Counted from the first letter of the stretch, positions 1 through 6,622 are shown. The stretch is 13,470 nucleotides of DNA from an uncultured Flavobacteriales bacterium (GCA_937876095.1 CALFIE010000059.1:1-13470); one strand, 5' to 3'. A program made the numbers and translations. Notes: a model not told the origin generated them from the letters alone.

Positions 1-2
1 TA

Positions 3-173
3 AATAAAAGTGTTAATTTTTTTAACATTTGTTGCGTTAGATTTCTGAACCGGCGAAATGTATTCGTTCCTGAATATTTATCTGATTTAAGATTTTCAGT
101 AAATGAAACAAACAAAATGATTACTGATTTACTTTTTTATAATATGAAAATTGAAAAGGTAATTTCTGTATAA
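3..173 (+). CDS. 3' end of an unknown gene (cut by the window edge)
   Basis: An open frame runs from the window edge for 56 codons to a TAA at 171-173, with no start needed inside the window. The residues (for example FVPEYLSDLRFSVNE, then ITDLLFYNMKIEKVISV at the end) read like ordinary protein, and the next gene on the same strand starts 56 bases downstream. I do not recognise the family. The support is only an open frame of this length in AT-rich DNA plus a sensible amino-acid composition, so it could be a chance frame. Confidence 0.4.
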   Translation, partial: NKSVNFFNICCVRFLNRRNVFVPEYLSDLRFSVNETNKMITDLLFYNMKIEKVISV

Positions 174-229
174 AAATTTTCTAAATACAGTTATTAACGC
201 GATAATATAAACGTTCAAACCAACCACAA

Positions 230-1132
230 ATGATCATACCCGTTTACTATTCATATAAGGATTTTATAGATAATTATAAAAGTGATTTTGCAGAATTCCA
301 AAGTATTCACCCGAGTGCTGATGTTTTGGTTTTTGGAAATAAAATTATTGAAATTTGTAATAATAATTGGATTGAAAAAATTAAAAACGAATTGGTTAAT
401 GTATGCGATATAATGACAAAAAGAATTTATCATAATTTTGACCTTTGGATTTTCTCTCGAGAGTTTTATGGTTCTGATAGTTATAATATAGATATAGAAG
501 ATTTATTTTTTTTTACTGATGAGAATAATGATAGTTTAATTAAACCAAATGAAGATAATTTAGAAATCTACGATGAAAAATTAAGTGAATTATTACCATT
601 TATACAAATTATAGAAAATCCCATTCTTAATACTGAAATAGAAATAAGTTTTGATAAATCGTATTATGAAAATTTGCGCTATCTCGTACAACCAAATAAT
701 AATAAGTTTAACGATTTTTGGATCACGCAGCATAGAATTAAAGAGTTTTTTATAAACAAAAATTATTTAATAGAAACAACAACTCTACAAACCGAAATTT
801 TAGGTATTCCCAAAACAGAAACAAATAAACCGGAATTTTCAGAAAATATAATAAAAATTGCAAACATTGTTTTTTCAGCAGATACCGAAAAGTTAGAATT
901 ATTAAGATACTTTGAAGAAAATTTTTCAGGGTATAGAAATGATTTCACAGACCTAACAAAGTATAATCAAATTTATTTTTATTTTAATTTCATACAGAAA
1001 ATACCAAAAAAACCTTATCAGTTATTAATCAAAGAATTGTTTGGTTTTGATTATGGAAAATCTGAAATCAAAGGCGAAAATGAAGTACATCAAACCACTT
1101 TAAAAAACCTACATTCTAATTTTAAATGGTAA
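230..1132 (+). CDS. Hypothetical protein, 300 aa, unknown family
   Basis: This is a long uninterrupted frame starting at an ATG, with protein-like composition: acidic and aromatic-rich, with no signal peptide and no membrane segment. It is therefore probably cytoplasmic. No catalytic motif that I can name is visible. The N-terminal 100 residues mix short hydrophobic strands with charged stretches, and the C-terminal third (about 190-300) looks mostly helical with many Lys/Asn/Phe. The gene sits directly upstream of a set of iteron-like repeats and the helix-turn-helix/Rep module on the same strand, so it may be cargo or an accessory gene of that element. Its upstream sequence shares CGTTCAAACC, followed shortly by ACAAATG, with the region upstream of the Rep gene. 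Function unknown. Confidence 0.75.
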   Translation: MIIPVYYSYKDFIDNYKSDFAEFQSIHPSADVLVFGNKIIEICNNNWIEKIKNELVNVCDIMTKRIYHNFDLWIFSREFYGSDSYNIDIEDLFFFTDENNDSLIKPNEDNLEIYDEKLSELLPFIQIIENPILNTEIEISFDKSYYENLRYLVQPNNNKFNDFWITQHRIKEFFINKNYLIETTTLQTEILGIPKTETNKPEFSENIIKIANIVFSADTEKLELLRYFEENFSGYRNDFTDLTKYNQIYFYFNFIQKIPKKPYQLLIKELFGFDYGKSEIKGENEVHQTTLKNLHSNFKW

Positions 1133-1140
1133 ATTCTTTA

Positions 1141-1206
1141 TCGGAATAAAATCGGAATAAAATCGGAATAAAAAAGTAAAAGTACAGGAATAAAATAGGA
1201 ATAACC
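1141..1206 (+). repeat. Six tandem 11-bp iteron-like repeats
   Basis: Units start at 1141, 1152, 1163, 1174, 1185 and 1196, exactly 11 bases apart. The first three are perfect copies of TCGGAATAAAA. The fourth (AAGTAAAAGTA) is badly degenerate. The fifth (CAGGAATAAAA) and sixth (TAGGAATAACC) keep the GGAATAA core. Spacing of about one helical turn puts the sites on one DNA face, as in iterons bound by plasmid initiators or in multi-site operators. They lie just upstream of the HTH gene and 0.9 kb upstream of the Rep gene. That a protein binds them is an inference. Confidence 0.7.
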
Positions 1207-1217
1207 CGTTATTTCCT

Positions 1218-1243
1218 TTGTGGTATAATTTTAAATACCACAA
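1218..1243 (+). promoter_or_regulatory. Perfect 9-bp inverted repeat just before the HTH gene start
   Basis: TTGTGGTAT (1218-1226) and ATACCACAA (1235-1243) are perfect complements around an 8-base AT spacer. The repeat ends one base before the ATG at 1245. It could be an operator for the HTH protein encoded directly downstream (autoregulation), or an mRNA hairpin that hides the start. Its position also argues against using the in-frame TTG at 1218 as start codon. Confidence 0.55.
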
Positions 1244-1244
1244 T

Positions 1245-1523
1245 ATGCACCAAATTAATTTTATCGGAGTAACACCTACCGACCTCATCACCGAAATTGC
1301 AAACACCATAGAAAATTCTCTGTTTGCAAAAATCCAAAAAACATTACGGGATAACCAACCAAACCAATACCTATCTGCAGATGAGGTATGCAAAAGGTTT
1401 GCAGTTACCAAACCAACGATCCACGAATGGAAACGTAGAAATATACTGAAATCTTACAAATTAGGATCTCGGGTATATTACCGTATGGACGACATAGAAA
1501 ACGCAATGATTGTAAACAACTAA
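1245..1523 (+). CDS. Small helix-turn-helix (HTH_17/excisionase-like) DNA-binding protein
   Basis: The protein has 92 aa when started at ATG 1245. An in-frame TTG at 1218 would add nine residues but lies inside a perfect inverted repeat, so I prefer the ATG. Residues 41-88 follow the HTH_17/MerR-like excisionase pattern: YLSADEVCKRFAV, then TKPTIHEWKRR as recognition helix, then KLGSRVYYRMDDIENAM as wing and final helix. The N-terminal 40 residues look like a helical dimerisation or tail segment. In Bacteroidota mobile elements, proteins of this type act as small regulators or recombination directionality factors next to replication genes. Here it is followed after 10 bases by an unknown gene and then by the Rep gene, so a role in controlling replication or excision of this module is likely. 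The family call is firm; the role is inferred. Confidence 0.8.
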   Translation: MHQINFIGVTPTDLITEIANTIENSLFAKIQKTLRDNQPNQYLSADEVCKRFAVTKPTIHEWKRRNILKSYKLGSRVYYRMDDIENAMIVNN

Positions 1524-1533
1524 ATTTTTAGCA

Positions 1534-2010
1534 ATGAAAAAATCAGCGTTTATACCAGACTACTATCTATTGTCATACAACAAAGAAAGTGAAAGAAAAA
1601 CCTATGTGCAATTCAAAATTATTTTTGCCGAAAAAAAACTATTAACCAACCTAATTAGAATAGAAAAAAATAATGGTTACAACAAAATAAAAGATGCGCA
1701 GAGGTTATTACGAATAAGAAATAAAAATAATTGGCAGAAATGCAATTTAACAGGATTGCGAGAAACTTTTGTAAAAAATTTCTATTATGCAGATGTATTC
1801 ATAGATGGCGTAAAGTCTTTATCAGTTGTGAAACTTTCAGAGAATTTTGATGAGGTACATATTAGAATTTGCAGAAAATTTTATCCTGAAAACAATCCAC
1901 ATTATAGAGCAGAGATTGTGAAACACATTATTTCTAATTGGTACGATGCACCAAAGCCGAAAACAACCAACACGCAACTCGACGAAGTAGGGCAACTAAC
2001 TTTATTCTAA
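1534..2010 (+). CDS. Hypothetical protein, 158 aa, with a C-terminal beta-clamp-like motif
   Basis: The frame starts at ATG 1534, 10 bases after the HTH gene, so the two are probably co-transcribed. It ends just before a terminator-like hairpin. The protein is basic in its first 75 residues (KDAQRLLRIRNKNNWQK), mixed alpha/beta in the middle, and ends in a flexible tail (APKPKTTNTQLDEVG) finishing with QLTLF at residues 154-158. QL(S/D)LF-type pentapeptides at protein ends are the known binding motif for the DNA polymerase sliding clamp (DnaN). Together with its place between an HTH gene and a Rep gene, this suggests a replication accessory protein that recruits the host clamp. I recognise no family, and the clamp link rests on five residues and context. 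Confidence 0.7.
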   Translation: MKKSAFIPDYYLLSYNKESERKTYVQFKIIFAEKKLLTNLIRIEKNNGYNKIKDAQRLLRIRNKNNWQKCNLTGLRETFVKNFYYADVFIDGVKSLSVVKLSENFDEVHIRICRKFYPENNPHYRAEIVKHIISNWYDAPKPKTTNTQLDEVGQLTLF

Positions 2011-2018
2011 ATAACAAA

Positions 2019-2050
2019 AAAAGGGAGTGTAAAAAATTACATTCCCTTTT
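2019..2050 (+). terminator. Hairpin terminator or attenuator between the HTH operon and the Rep gene
   Basis: A 14-bp stem (2019-2032 with 2037-2050, one G-T pair) closes a 4-base loop. It has an A-run on the 5' side and ends in TTTT. It starts 8 bases after the stop of the 158-aa gene. The A and T runs make it usable on either strand. The Rep gene starts 54 bases later on the same strand, so it either has its own promoter or depends on read-through. Confidence 0.6.
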
Positions 2051-2103
2051 GGCGTTCAAACCTAACAAATGGTAAAACCTATTGCTGATGCAAATGTAAG
2101 AAA

Positions 2104-3402
2104 ATGCTGGATAATATAAAACTTATTACCTACAATCAGACCATAATCCAAAGACTCGAAAACTTGGGTGGTTTTGATCGTTACCAACACCGCAACCATA
2201 ATTACGATGGTTATCATAGATATGGTAACCTAATGAAGTTAGATTTTCGGAAAACATTTGCAGGTGGTCTTTTGGTGGGCTATCATCATTTAGAGATTTC
2301 AATCAGTCCGCATTATCACTACAATAATTATTTACACAATGGTAATGATTTTACACCCGAAAATTGCATTAAAGCGATTATAGAAATACTATCAAATCTT
2401 ACCATACAATCGCACGAATACACAGAATTAAAGGTGGTAAACATAGAATTCGGACTAAATATAGTGCCTGAAACAGATATTAAAAAAATTATCAATAGTA
2501 CATTATATTACAAAAAAACAAAATTTATTACACCAGAAGCAGAACACCCTTATTTTAGAATCACAGATGGAACCAAATACAAACAGTTAAAAACCTATGC
2601 GAAAGGATTGCAATTTATAGAATCACCAGAATACGGAATAGATCCAAACACATTACGTTACGAGGTGAAAAGTAAAAAAAGTGCAAATATCTCTAAATAT
2701 GGTATTAATATTATTACAGATTTATTGAGATTAGAAACCTATCAAAGATTAAAACAGGAACTAATAGACGAATGGGAAAATGTACTGATAATAAACCAAA
2801 CGCCTGATTTTAGCACCCTAAAAAATAATGTGGTACAATTTATTCGTATGGCTACAAATAACCAATTTTGGTCGGATTTGATTATTGATAAAAACCGCAA
2901 CAAATTCGCAAGATGCAAAAACAGATATTACCAAATTTTGAATAATAAAAACAATTTGCACCATCAAATAAAAGTACAGATTATTGATAAATTATTATGT
3001 TTGTCAAGTGGTGCATATTTCCCACAGAAAACCACCATCAATCCTACAAAACTATGTTTTACTGAAACTACAAAAAAAGAGATAAACGGACAATCTGCAC
3101 CACCTCATCAAAACAATAGAGTATGTATGGTTACTAATATTGACATTTCTATGCAAAGAAAAGATAGTGATTATTTATGTTTAACAGGATTGCGACACCT
3201 TAAATTAAATGATCCGGAAACCTACAAAAAACTTTCTTCAAAATATCTAAAACGAAAACAATGGAGTAAATCTGAAAAAGAACACATCTACTACATAGCA
3301 CATAATATCAGAAACGAGTATTTTAATAAGATACACAATAGAATAAAATTTGAGCAAAGGAACTACCCTAAAAATCAATTACAAATTAACTTTGTAGACT
3401 GA
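2104..3402 (+). CDS. Putative replication initiation protein (filamentous-phage gpII / Phage_CRI-like)
   Basis: This 432-aa cytoplasmic protein resembles rolling-circle initiators of inovirus-like elements in Bacteroidota. Visible landmarks in order: a short tandem-histidine stretch GYHHLEISISPH (residues 59-70); NGNDFTPENCIKAIIEIL (79-96), matching the NDF...I..L region of that family; a VVNIEFGLNI strand (111-120); LKTYAKGLQF (162-171) with a candidate tyrosine at 165; and LRYEVKSKKSANISKYGI (184-201). The second half carries RVCMVTNIDISMQRKDS, a segment I associate with flavobacterial Rep proteins of this kind. The role would be nicking and initiation at an origin; the gene-free, inverted-repeat-rich DNA just downstream is a candidate. 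The C-terminus has QLQINF (425-430), a weak match to the hexameric clamp motif. Family assignment is from pattern memory, without a profile search. Confidence 0.55.
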   Translation: MLDNIKLITYNQTIIQRLENLGGFDRYQHRNHNYDGYHRYGNLMKLDFRKTFAGGLLVGYHHLEISISPHYHYNNYLHNGNDFTPENCIKAIIEILSNLTIQSHEYTELKVVNIEFGLNIVPETDIKKIINSTLYYKKTKFITPEAEHPYFRITDGTKYKQLKTYAKGLQFIESPEYGIDPNTLRYEVKSKKSANISKYGINIITDLLRLETYQRLKQELIDEWENVLIINQTPDFSTLKNNVVQFIRMATNNQFWSDLIIDKNRNKFARCKNRYYQILNNKNNLHHQIKVQIIDKLLCLSSGAYFPQKTTINPTKLCFTETTKKEINGQSAPPHQNNRVCMVTNIDISMQRKDSDYLCLTGLRHLKLNDPETYKKLSSKYLKRKQWSKSEKEHIYYIAHNIRNEYFNKIHNRIKFEQRNYPKNQLQINFVD

Positions 3403-3700
3403 CTGATAAATTCAAAAGTGCGAAATAAGAACTTTTAAAATATCGGAATTTCCGAAATTATAAAATGATTATAAATTTCACCAATTTAGGGGAAAACCTG
3501 AATTAATTTAAAGGTGATTTTCGGTCACCTTTAGAATATTTCAAAAAAGTATTAATTTGTACTTTTATAAATGTGACAATTTGCATTTTCACTAATTGGT
3601 GAAATAGAACTATTAAAATACGACAAAAACCCATATTTCAAATCATCTTCATTAAAGCCGTTTTTAACGCTAACCAAGATGACCAAAAATACAACGAGAT
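3403..3700. other. Gene-free, inverted-repeat-rich region; candidate replication origin
   Basis: No protein frame of note occurs here on either strand. The stretch holds four inverted repeats: TCGGAA/TTCCGA (3443-3448 and 3450-3455); the 12-bp pair ATTTCACCAATT/AATTGGTGAAAT (3475-3486 and 3594-3605); a 9-bp hairpin TAAAGGTGA/TCACCTTTA (3509-3517 and 3525-3533); and AAAAGTA/TACTTTT (3545-3551 and 3560-3566). Such density of hairpins next to a rolling-circle-type Rep gene is what a double- or single-strand origin looks like. No nick site can be named from sequence alone. Confidence 0.45.
3475..3605. repeat. 12-bp perfect inverted repeat with a nested hairpin
   Basis: The arms at 3475-3486 and 3594-3605 are perfect reverse complements 107 bases apart. 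The second arm also belongs to a local near-palindrome TTTCAC-TAATTG-GTGAAA (3588-3604), so the same half-site motif recurs. Between the arms lies a 9-bp hairpin at 3509-3533 with a 7-base loop (TTTTCGG). The structure could be an origin fold or a pair of Rep/HTH binding sites. Confidence 0.6.
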
Positions 3701-3739
3701 AAAATAAAAGCCAACGATTAAAAAGTTGGCTTTTATTTT
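3701..3739. terminator. Strong bidirectional terminator after the Rep module
   Basis: A perfect 15-bp stem (3701-3715 with 3725-3739) closes a 9-base loop (GATTAAAAA). Its GC-rich core is GCCAAC/GTTGGC, and A/T runs flank both sides, with TTTTATTTTT on the + strand. It lies between the rightward Rep gene and the leftward immunity gene whose stop is at 3949, so it can stop transcription from both directions. It also marks the likely right edge of the replicon module. Confidence 0.75.
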
Positions 3740-3948
3740 TATGTGGATACCTCTGCCACTTATTTTAAAAATTAAAATGATTTATAACTCCCATTAATAC
3801 TACATTTTATGAAGTTTAGAAAACGTAGATTAAAATTTATCAATGTTAGAAGGAGCCGAGAAATGGATTATCACTATATCTGATACATTACACCAACACT
3901 TTTTATTTGATTTTGTCATAGAAAGCATAACAGCGGCGTTATCGTTTG
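3740..3948. other. Gene-free spacer between the Rep module and the immunity gene
   Basis: About 200 bases with no supported gene. The - strand has an open frame of some 40 codons just after the immunity gene stop, without a convincing start or recognisable protein. I see no repeat shared with the rest of the window. It may be a scar of an older cassette. Confidence 0.4.
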
Positions 3949-4389
3949 TTATTTTATTTCCTTAACATCTATTTTTTTTGTTCTATCGATATTTTTATAA
4001 TAAGTTTTAGATAAAATATCCAAAATATTTTGAGGAATATTTCGTAGTTCTAATGATTTAATAGGATAAGCTACTAAATGATAATTAGAATTTAAAAAAT
4101 CGTTTAATTTAGTCTTGTCAAAAGTATAAAGTCCCCTTTTTGCCATACTAATAAAATCTGACAGATAATTTTCATCATTTCTTAATTTACTGTCCAATTC
4201 AGTATTAATAAATATTTCCGATATTTCAGGTAGATTCCTAAAATATGACGAAAGTAATTGGTTTCCTTCTCCTAGCTTTGAAATGCTTTCTGGTAGCTTT
4301 CCTCCTGCAGATGCTATAAAACCAATTTTTGACTTGTCAGTAAAAAACCAATCTATATCTAAAGTTTGTTGTTCTAATTCTGTATACAT
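3949..4389 (-). CDS. Immunity protein for the RHS deaminase tip (unnamed family)
   Basis: This 146-aa protein has no signal peptide or membrane segment, so it is cytoplasmic. It starts at ATG 4389, only 6 bases after the stop of the deaminase tip, which is the standard toxin-immunity arrangement. Its opening (LDIDWFFTDKSKIGFIASAGGKLPESI) fits a flavobacterial small-protein family found beside RHS tips: acidic/aromatic start, then FxSxGGxLP. I do not know a Pfam number for it. A cytoplasmic inhibitor suits a nucleotide- or nucleic-acid-modifying toxin acting inside the cell. Assignment as the cognate immunity protein rests on position and composition. Confidence 0.65.
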   Translation of the reverse strand: MYTELEQQTLDIDWFFTDKSKIGFIASAGGKLPESISKLGEGNQLLSSYFRNLPEISEIFINTELDSKLRNDENYLSDFISMAKRGLYTFDKTKLNDFLNSNYHLVAYPIKSLELRNIPQNILDILSKTYYKNIDRTKKIDVKEIK

Positions 4390-4395
4390 AAAATA

Positions 4396-5427
4396 TTATT
4401 TTCCAAAAGTTGCATTACAATTTTCACACATTGGTATAGTTTGCCCTGTTCTGGGACGAATCGCTTCAGTAAAATTAACTTGTTGAGGTGTTGCGGAAGG
4501 ATTTTTTATCAGAAGTTCATTAGCTGCTTTAAATTCAGCGCAACAACCTACAGTATTTCCCGAAGCTGTTTTAGTTCCAACTCCTCCTATTTTATCAGCG
4601 GCATTTTGTAGTTGTGGTGCTATTTTCGAAGGTGGAGTCCCACTTGTTGCAATAGCTGTTTTACCATTTAACTCAGCTCCAACTACTGTTGCAGGTGCTT
4701 TGCCAGTAGATTTTAGATCAGCTGCAGTATTTTTAACTGCTGTTGTTAAGTCATCCATTGTAGAAACTTCTGAATTTCCACTTGAAAATAAAGATTTAAC
4801 AGGATTAATAATATTCCTAGTAAACCAACTACTAGATTTTATAAAAGTCAATCCTGCTATATCCACTATTGGTGCATAGTACTCACCAAAAACGTCCAAC
4901 CTACTTCTATTAGCTATTGCCGGCAAGTCTTGCACTTCTCCATTTACCGTCACTGTGGGATGGAATTGCATATCTTCAGTTAAACCACCTGAAACTTGAA
5001 TGTGGGAAGGTATCCCTGTTCCTGTATAAAGATTACCACCCATCATCGATAGGGTATTATCCCAATAACCTATATATAAGTCCCAATCTGCTTTAGTTTT
5101 GCAACTTGGGCAATAAACTTCATTACCATCAGGATCGATAAATAAAACGGGATTATTAAGAGCATAAACATAGGGCGACGTCGCCGAGTATTTTTCTGCC
5201 TTATTGTCTATTACACCCCATCTTCCAATGTCAGCCATATACATTCTTGCTCCGTAATCTGACCAACCTGTTTCTGTCTGCAATTCTTTTCCATTATAGG
5301 AATAGTTGTAACTTGGATTTCCTGTTAATTCATTGTAACCTTGGTGTTTTAAGCCAAAAGGATAGTAGTTGTTTTCTTCTACAATTTCAAGAGCGTTTGC
5401 GCTGTTTTTATAAAAACTTAACCTCAC
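4396..5427 (-). CDS. RHS C-terminal fragment with YwqJ-like deaminase toxin tip (orphan, no shell)
   Basis: The N-terminal 100 residues are the last part of an RHS core: NYYPFGLKHQGYNE, YSYNGKELQTETGWSDYGARMYMADIGRWG, then SPYVYALNNPVLFIDPDG, after which RHS proteins switch to a variable toxin tip. The usual DPLAEK has decayed to DNKAEK. The C-terminus has the deaminase-superfamily zinc and catalytic motifs: C296-A-E298 (GCCAEFKAANELL) and C334-E-N-C337. A CxE in place of the usual HxE, with a following CxxC, fits YwqJ-like deaminase toxins. The frame continues upstream as RHS core without any start codon, so the GTG at 5427 is only the first formal start and probably not a natural one. As it stands this is a displaced tip awaiting recombination onto a full RHS gene. 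The deaminase call is motif-based; the substrate is unknown. Confidence 0.75.
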   Translation of the reverse strand: MRLSFYKNSANALEIVEENNYYPFGLKHQGYNELTGNPSYNYSYNGKELQTETGWSDYGARMYMADIGRWGVIDNKAEKYSATSPYVYALNNPVLFIDPDGNEVYCPSCKTKADWDLYIGYWDNTLSMMGGNLYTGTGIPSHIQVSGGLTEDMQFHPTVTVNGEVQDLPAIANRSRLDVFGEYYAPIVDIAGLTFIKSSSWFTRNIINPVKSLFSSGNSEVSTMDDLTTAVKNTAADLKSTGKAPATVVGAELNGKTAIATSGTPPSKIAPQLQNAADKIGGVGTKTASGNTVGCCAEFKAANELLIKNPSATPQQVNFTEAIRPRTGQTIPMCENCNATFGK

Positions 5428-5583
5428 ATTTCCTAAATGATCTGTGTAGTTGTAAATGTACGAATTATTTTCAAAATTATAATATCCTTCAGAAGTAGGT
5501 ACAAATTTTAGAACGTTGCTATAATTAAGAGTTCCCGAAACAAATGATTCGTACTGAAAACCATCTAAATAATCATTGGTTAT
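5428..5583 (-). pseudogene. 5' continuation of the RHS core frame, broken at the junction with the upstream immunity gene
   Basis: Reading the same frame upstream of the GTG gives typical RHS core text (NDYLDGFQYESFVSG, EGYYNFENNSYIYNYTDHLGNV) as far as codon 5581-5583, where a TAA at 5584-5586 ends it. Upstream of that point lies the immunity gene of the neighbouring cassette, whose own TAA is at 5580-5582. The RHS coding sequence is thus cut exactly where another toxin-immunity pair begins. This is the scar expected when a new tip displaces an old one from a full-length rhs gene. Confidence 0.75.
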
Positions 5584-5882
5584 TTACCATGAGAAATTTT
5601 TAAAACTTTAAAATTCTTTGCATTTATTTCTAAATATGGAACACCCCCTAAATCTGTATGTAAAGTCCCTCGTACAATCCAAATACTATCTTTTTTATGA
5701 GCTTTAAATGGCTTATTTGAATATATATTTTTACCATAATATTTTAACCAAGTGTTTTCCGCAATATTAACTACTCTAATACTATCCCTTTTATACCTTA
5801 CATTGTCTTCATTTTTTTGATTATTACATGATATTAATGTAATTAAAAATACTACAATAGTATATTTATTATAAGTTTCCAT
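5580..5882 (-). CDS. NTF2-fold immunity lipoprotein (YbbC/YhhH-like)
   Basis: This 100-aa protein begins with a lipoprotein signal peptide: NKYTIVVFLITLISC, lipobox L16-I-S-C19. The mature part matches the NTF2-fold immunity pattern (YbbC/YhhH, Imm-NTF2 family) in order: AENTWLKYYGKNIY, KPFKA, WIVRGTLHTDLGGVPYLEI, ending KVLKISHGK. Its ATG (5882) follows the toxin stop codon with no gap (TAA then ATG), so the two are translationally linked. A lipid-anchored inhibitor implies that the partner toxin is neutralised in the periplasm or at the cell surface rather than in the cytoplasm. After the cysteine comes NNQKNED, which resembles the QKDDE-type surface-export signals of Flavobacteriia lipoproteins; this is suggestive only. 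Confidence 0.85.
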   Translation of the reverse strand: METYNKYTIVVFLITLISCNNQKNEDNVRYKRDSIRVVNIAENTWLKYYGKNIYSNKPFKAHKKDSIWIVRGTLHTDLGGVPYLEINAKNFKVLKISHGK

Positions 5883-6578
5883 TTAATTTTTTTTAATTTT
5901 TAAGATATTTTTAGAATCTTCTTTTATCTGTTCTTCTATATTTACATTTTGTTCATTATCATTTATTGTTGCCTTAATTCCATTATATTTTTTGATATTT
6001 TTATTATATAAATCATTTATTTCTTTAGAATTGTATATGTTTTTTTTACTTTGAGGATCAGTAGGGTCACTTGGTAAATCACTAGAAACAACTATTGTTG
6101 AACCAGAACTCAAATCAAAAACTAGTAATTTTCCACTCGGCGTTACAACATACATATCTCTAATTATTTTTTTTGAATAATCCTTATCACCTTCTTCATC
6201 TGAAAAATTATCGCCATCTTTATAAATTGCATAAGCACTATGCGTATGTATTACAGCAACCAATGCTGCACCATTAGGGATTTTCTTATTTACGTTTGCG
6301 CCTGTTTCGCTACCATCTTCGTTTGGTTTATTATATGCATAATAAATTTTATTATCTTTTTTAATTGCATATATACCAGAAGCGTATTCTTTATTATTTT
6401 CAATTGATTTTACATTATATATTTTTGCAAAATTTATTGCCGCATTATTCCTACTTTTGAATAAAACATCTGGTTCTAATCCCTCTAATTCTCTTGCGTC
6501 AATAACCCTGTCCCCACTAAAAGTATAAGGAGACCAAGTATTATATTTCTCTGCTAAAGGATCTGCTCCAATCCACAT
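5883..6578 (-). CDS. Orphan RHS tip with DUF4329 (JAB-like putative peptidase) toxin domain
   Basis: This 231-aa tip starts with the RHS boundary motif MWIGADPLAEKYNTWSPYTF (1-20) and has no RHS shell. From about residue 45 it follows the DUF4329 pattern: AAINFAKIYN, NNKEYASGIY (conserved E64), a short strand pair, then AVIHTHSAYA with H111-T-H113, NFSDEEGD (S126 and an acidic cluster to D131), and MYVVTPSGKL. E...HxH...S...D resembles the zinc-binding JAB/JAMM set, so a peptidase acting on protein or peptidoglycan crosslinks is plausible. The last 60 residues are low-complexity Asn/Lys/Glu. The ATG is preceded directly by an in-frame TAG in the shared 55-bp repeat, so it is not fused to anything upstream. 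No promoter is visible. It is probably a silent reserve cassette, though expression from the ATG cannot be excluded. Confidence 0.8.
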   Translation of the reverse strand: MWIGADPLAEKYNTWSPYTFSGDRVIDARELEGLEPDVLFKSRNNAAINFAKIYNVKSIENNKEYASGIYAIKKDNKIYYAYNKPNEDGSETGANVNKKIPNGAALVAVIHTHSAYAIYKDGDNFSDEEGDKDYSKKIIRDMYVVTPSGKLLVFDLSSGSTIVVSSDLPSDPTDPQSKKNIYNSKEINDLYNKNIKKYNGIKATINDNEQNVNIEEQIKEDSKNILKIKKN

Positions 6579-6622
6579 CTACTCACTTTTCAACTCGCGC
6601 GAGCGCAAAATTTTGAACTTCT
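6568..6622 (-). repeat. Copy 1 of a direct repeat of at least 55 bp at a toxin-tip start
   Basis: Identical over 55 bases to 13416-13470, where the window ends, so the true length is unknown. It covers the first codons of the tip (MWIG), an in-frame TAG, and upstream DNA with two palindromes: CTCGCGCGAG (6594-6603) and CAAAATTTTG (6606-6615). On the - strand it reads as the end of an open frame (RAEKKFKILRSRELKSE, stop) and then ATG TGG ATT GGA. It is a natural site for homologous exchange between cassettes. Confidence 0.9.

Noticed and set aside
230..1132. Assignment of the 300-aa protein to RteC-type regulators
   Set aside because: Size is similar, but I could not match the family's conserved blocks, so it is left unassigned.
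3830..3948. An open frame of about 40 codons on the - strand after the deaminase immunity gene
   Set aside because: It is short, has no convincing start context, and its protein sequence is unlike anything I recognise. Stated only as a possible scar.
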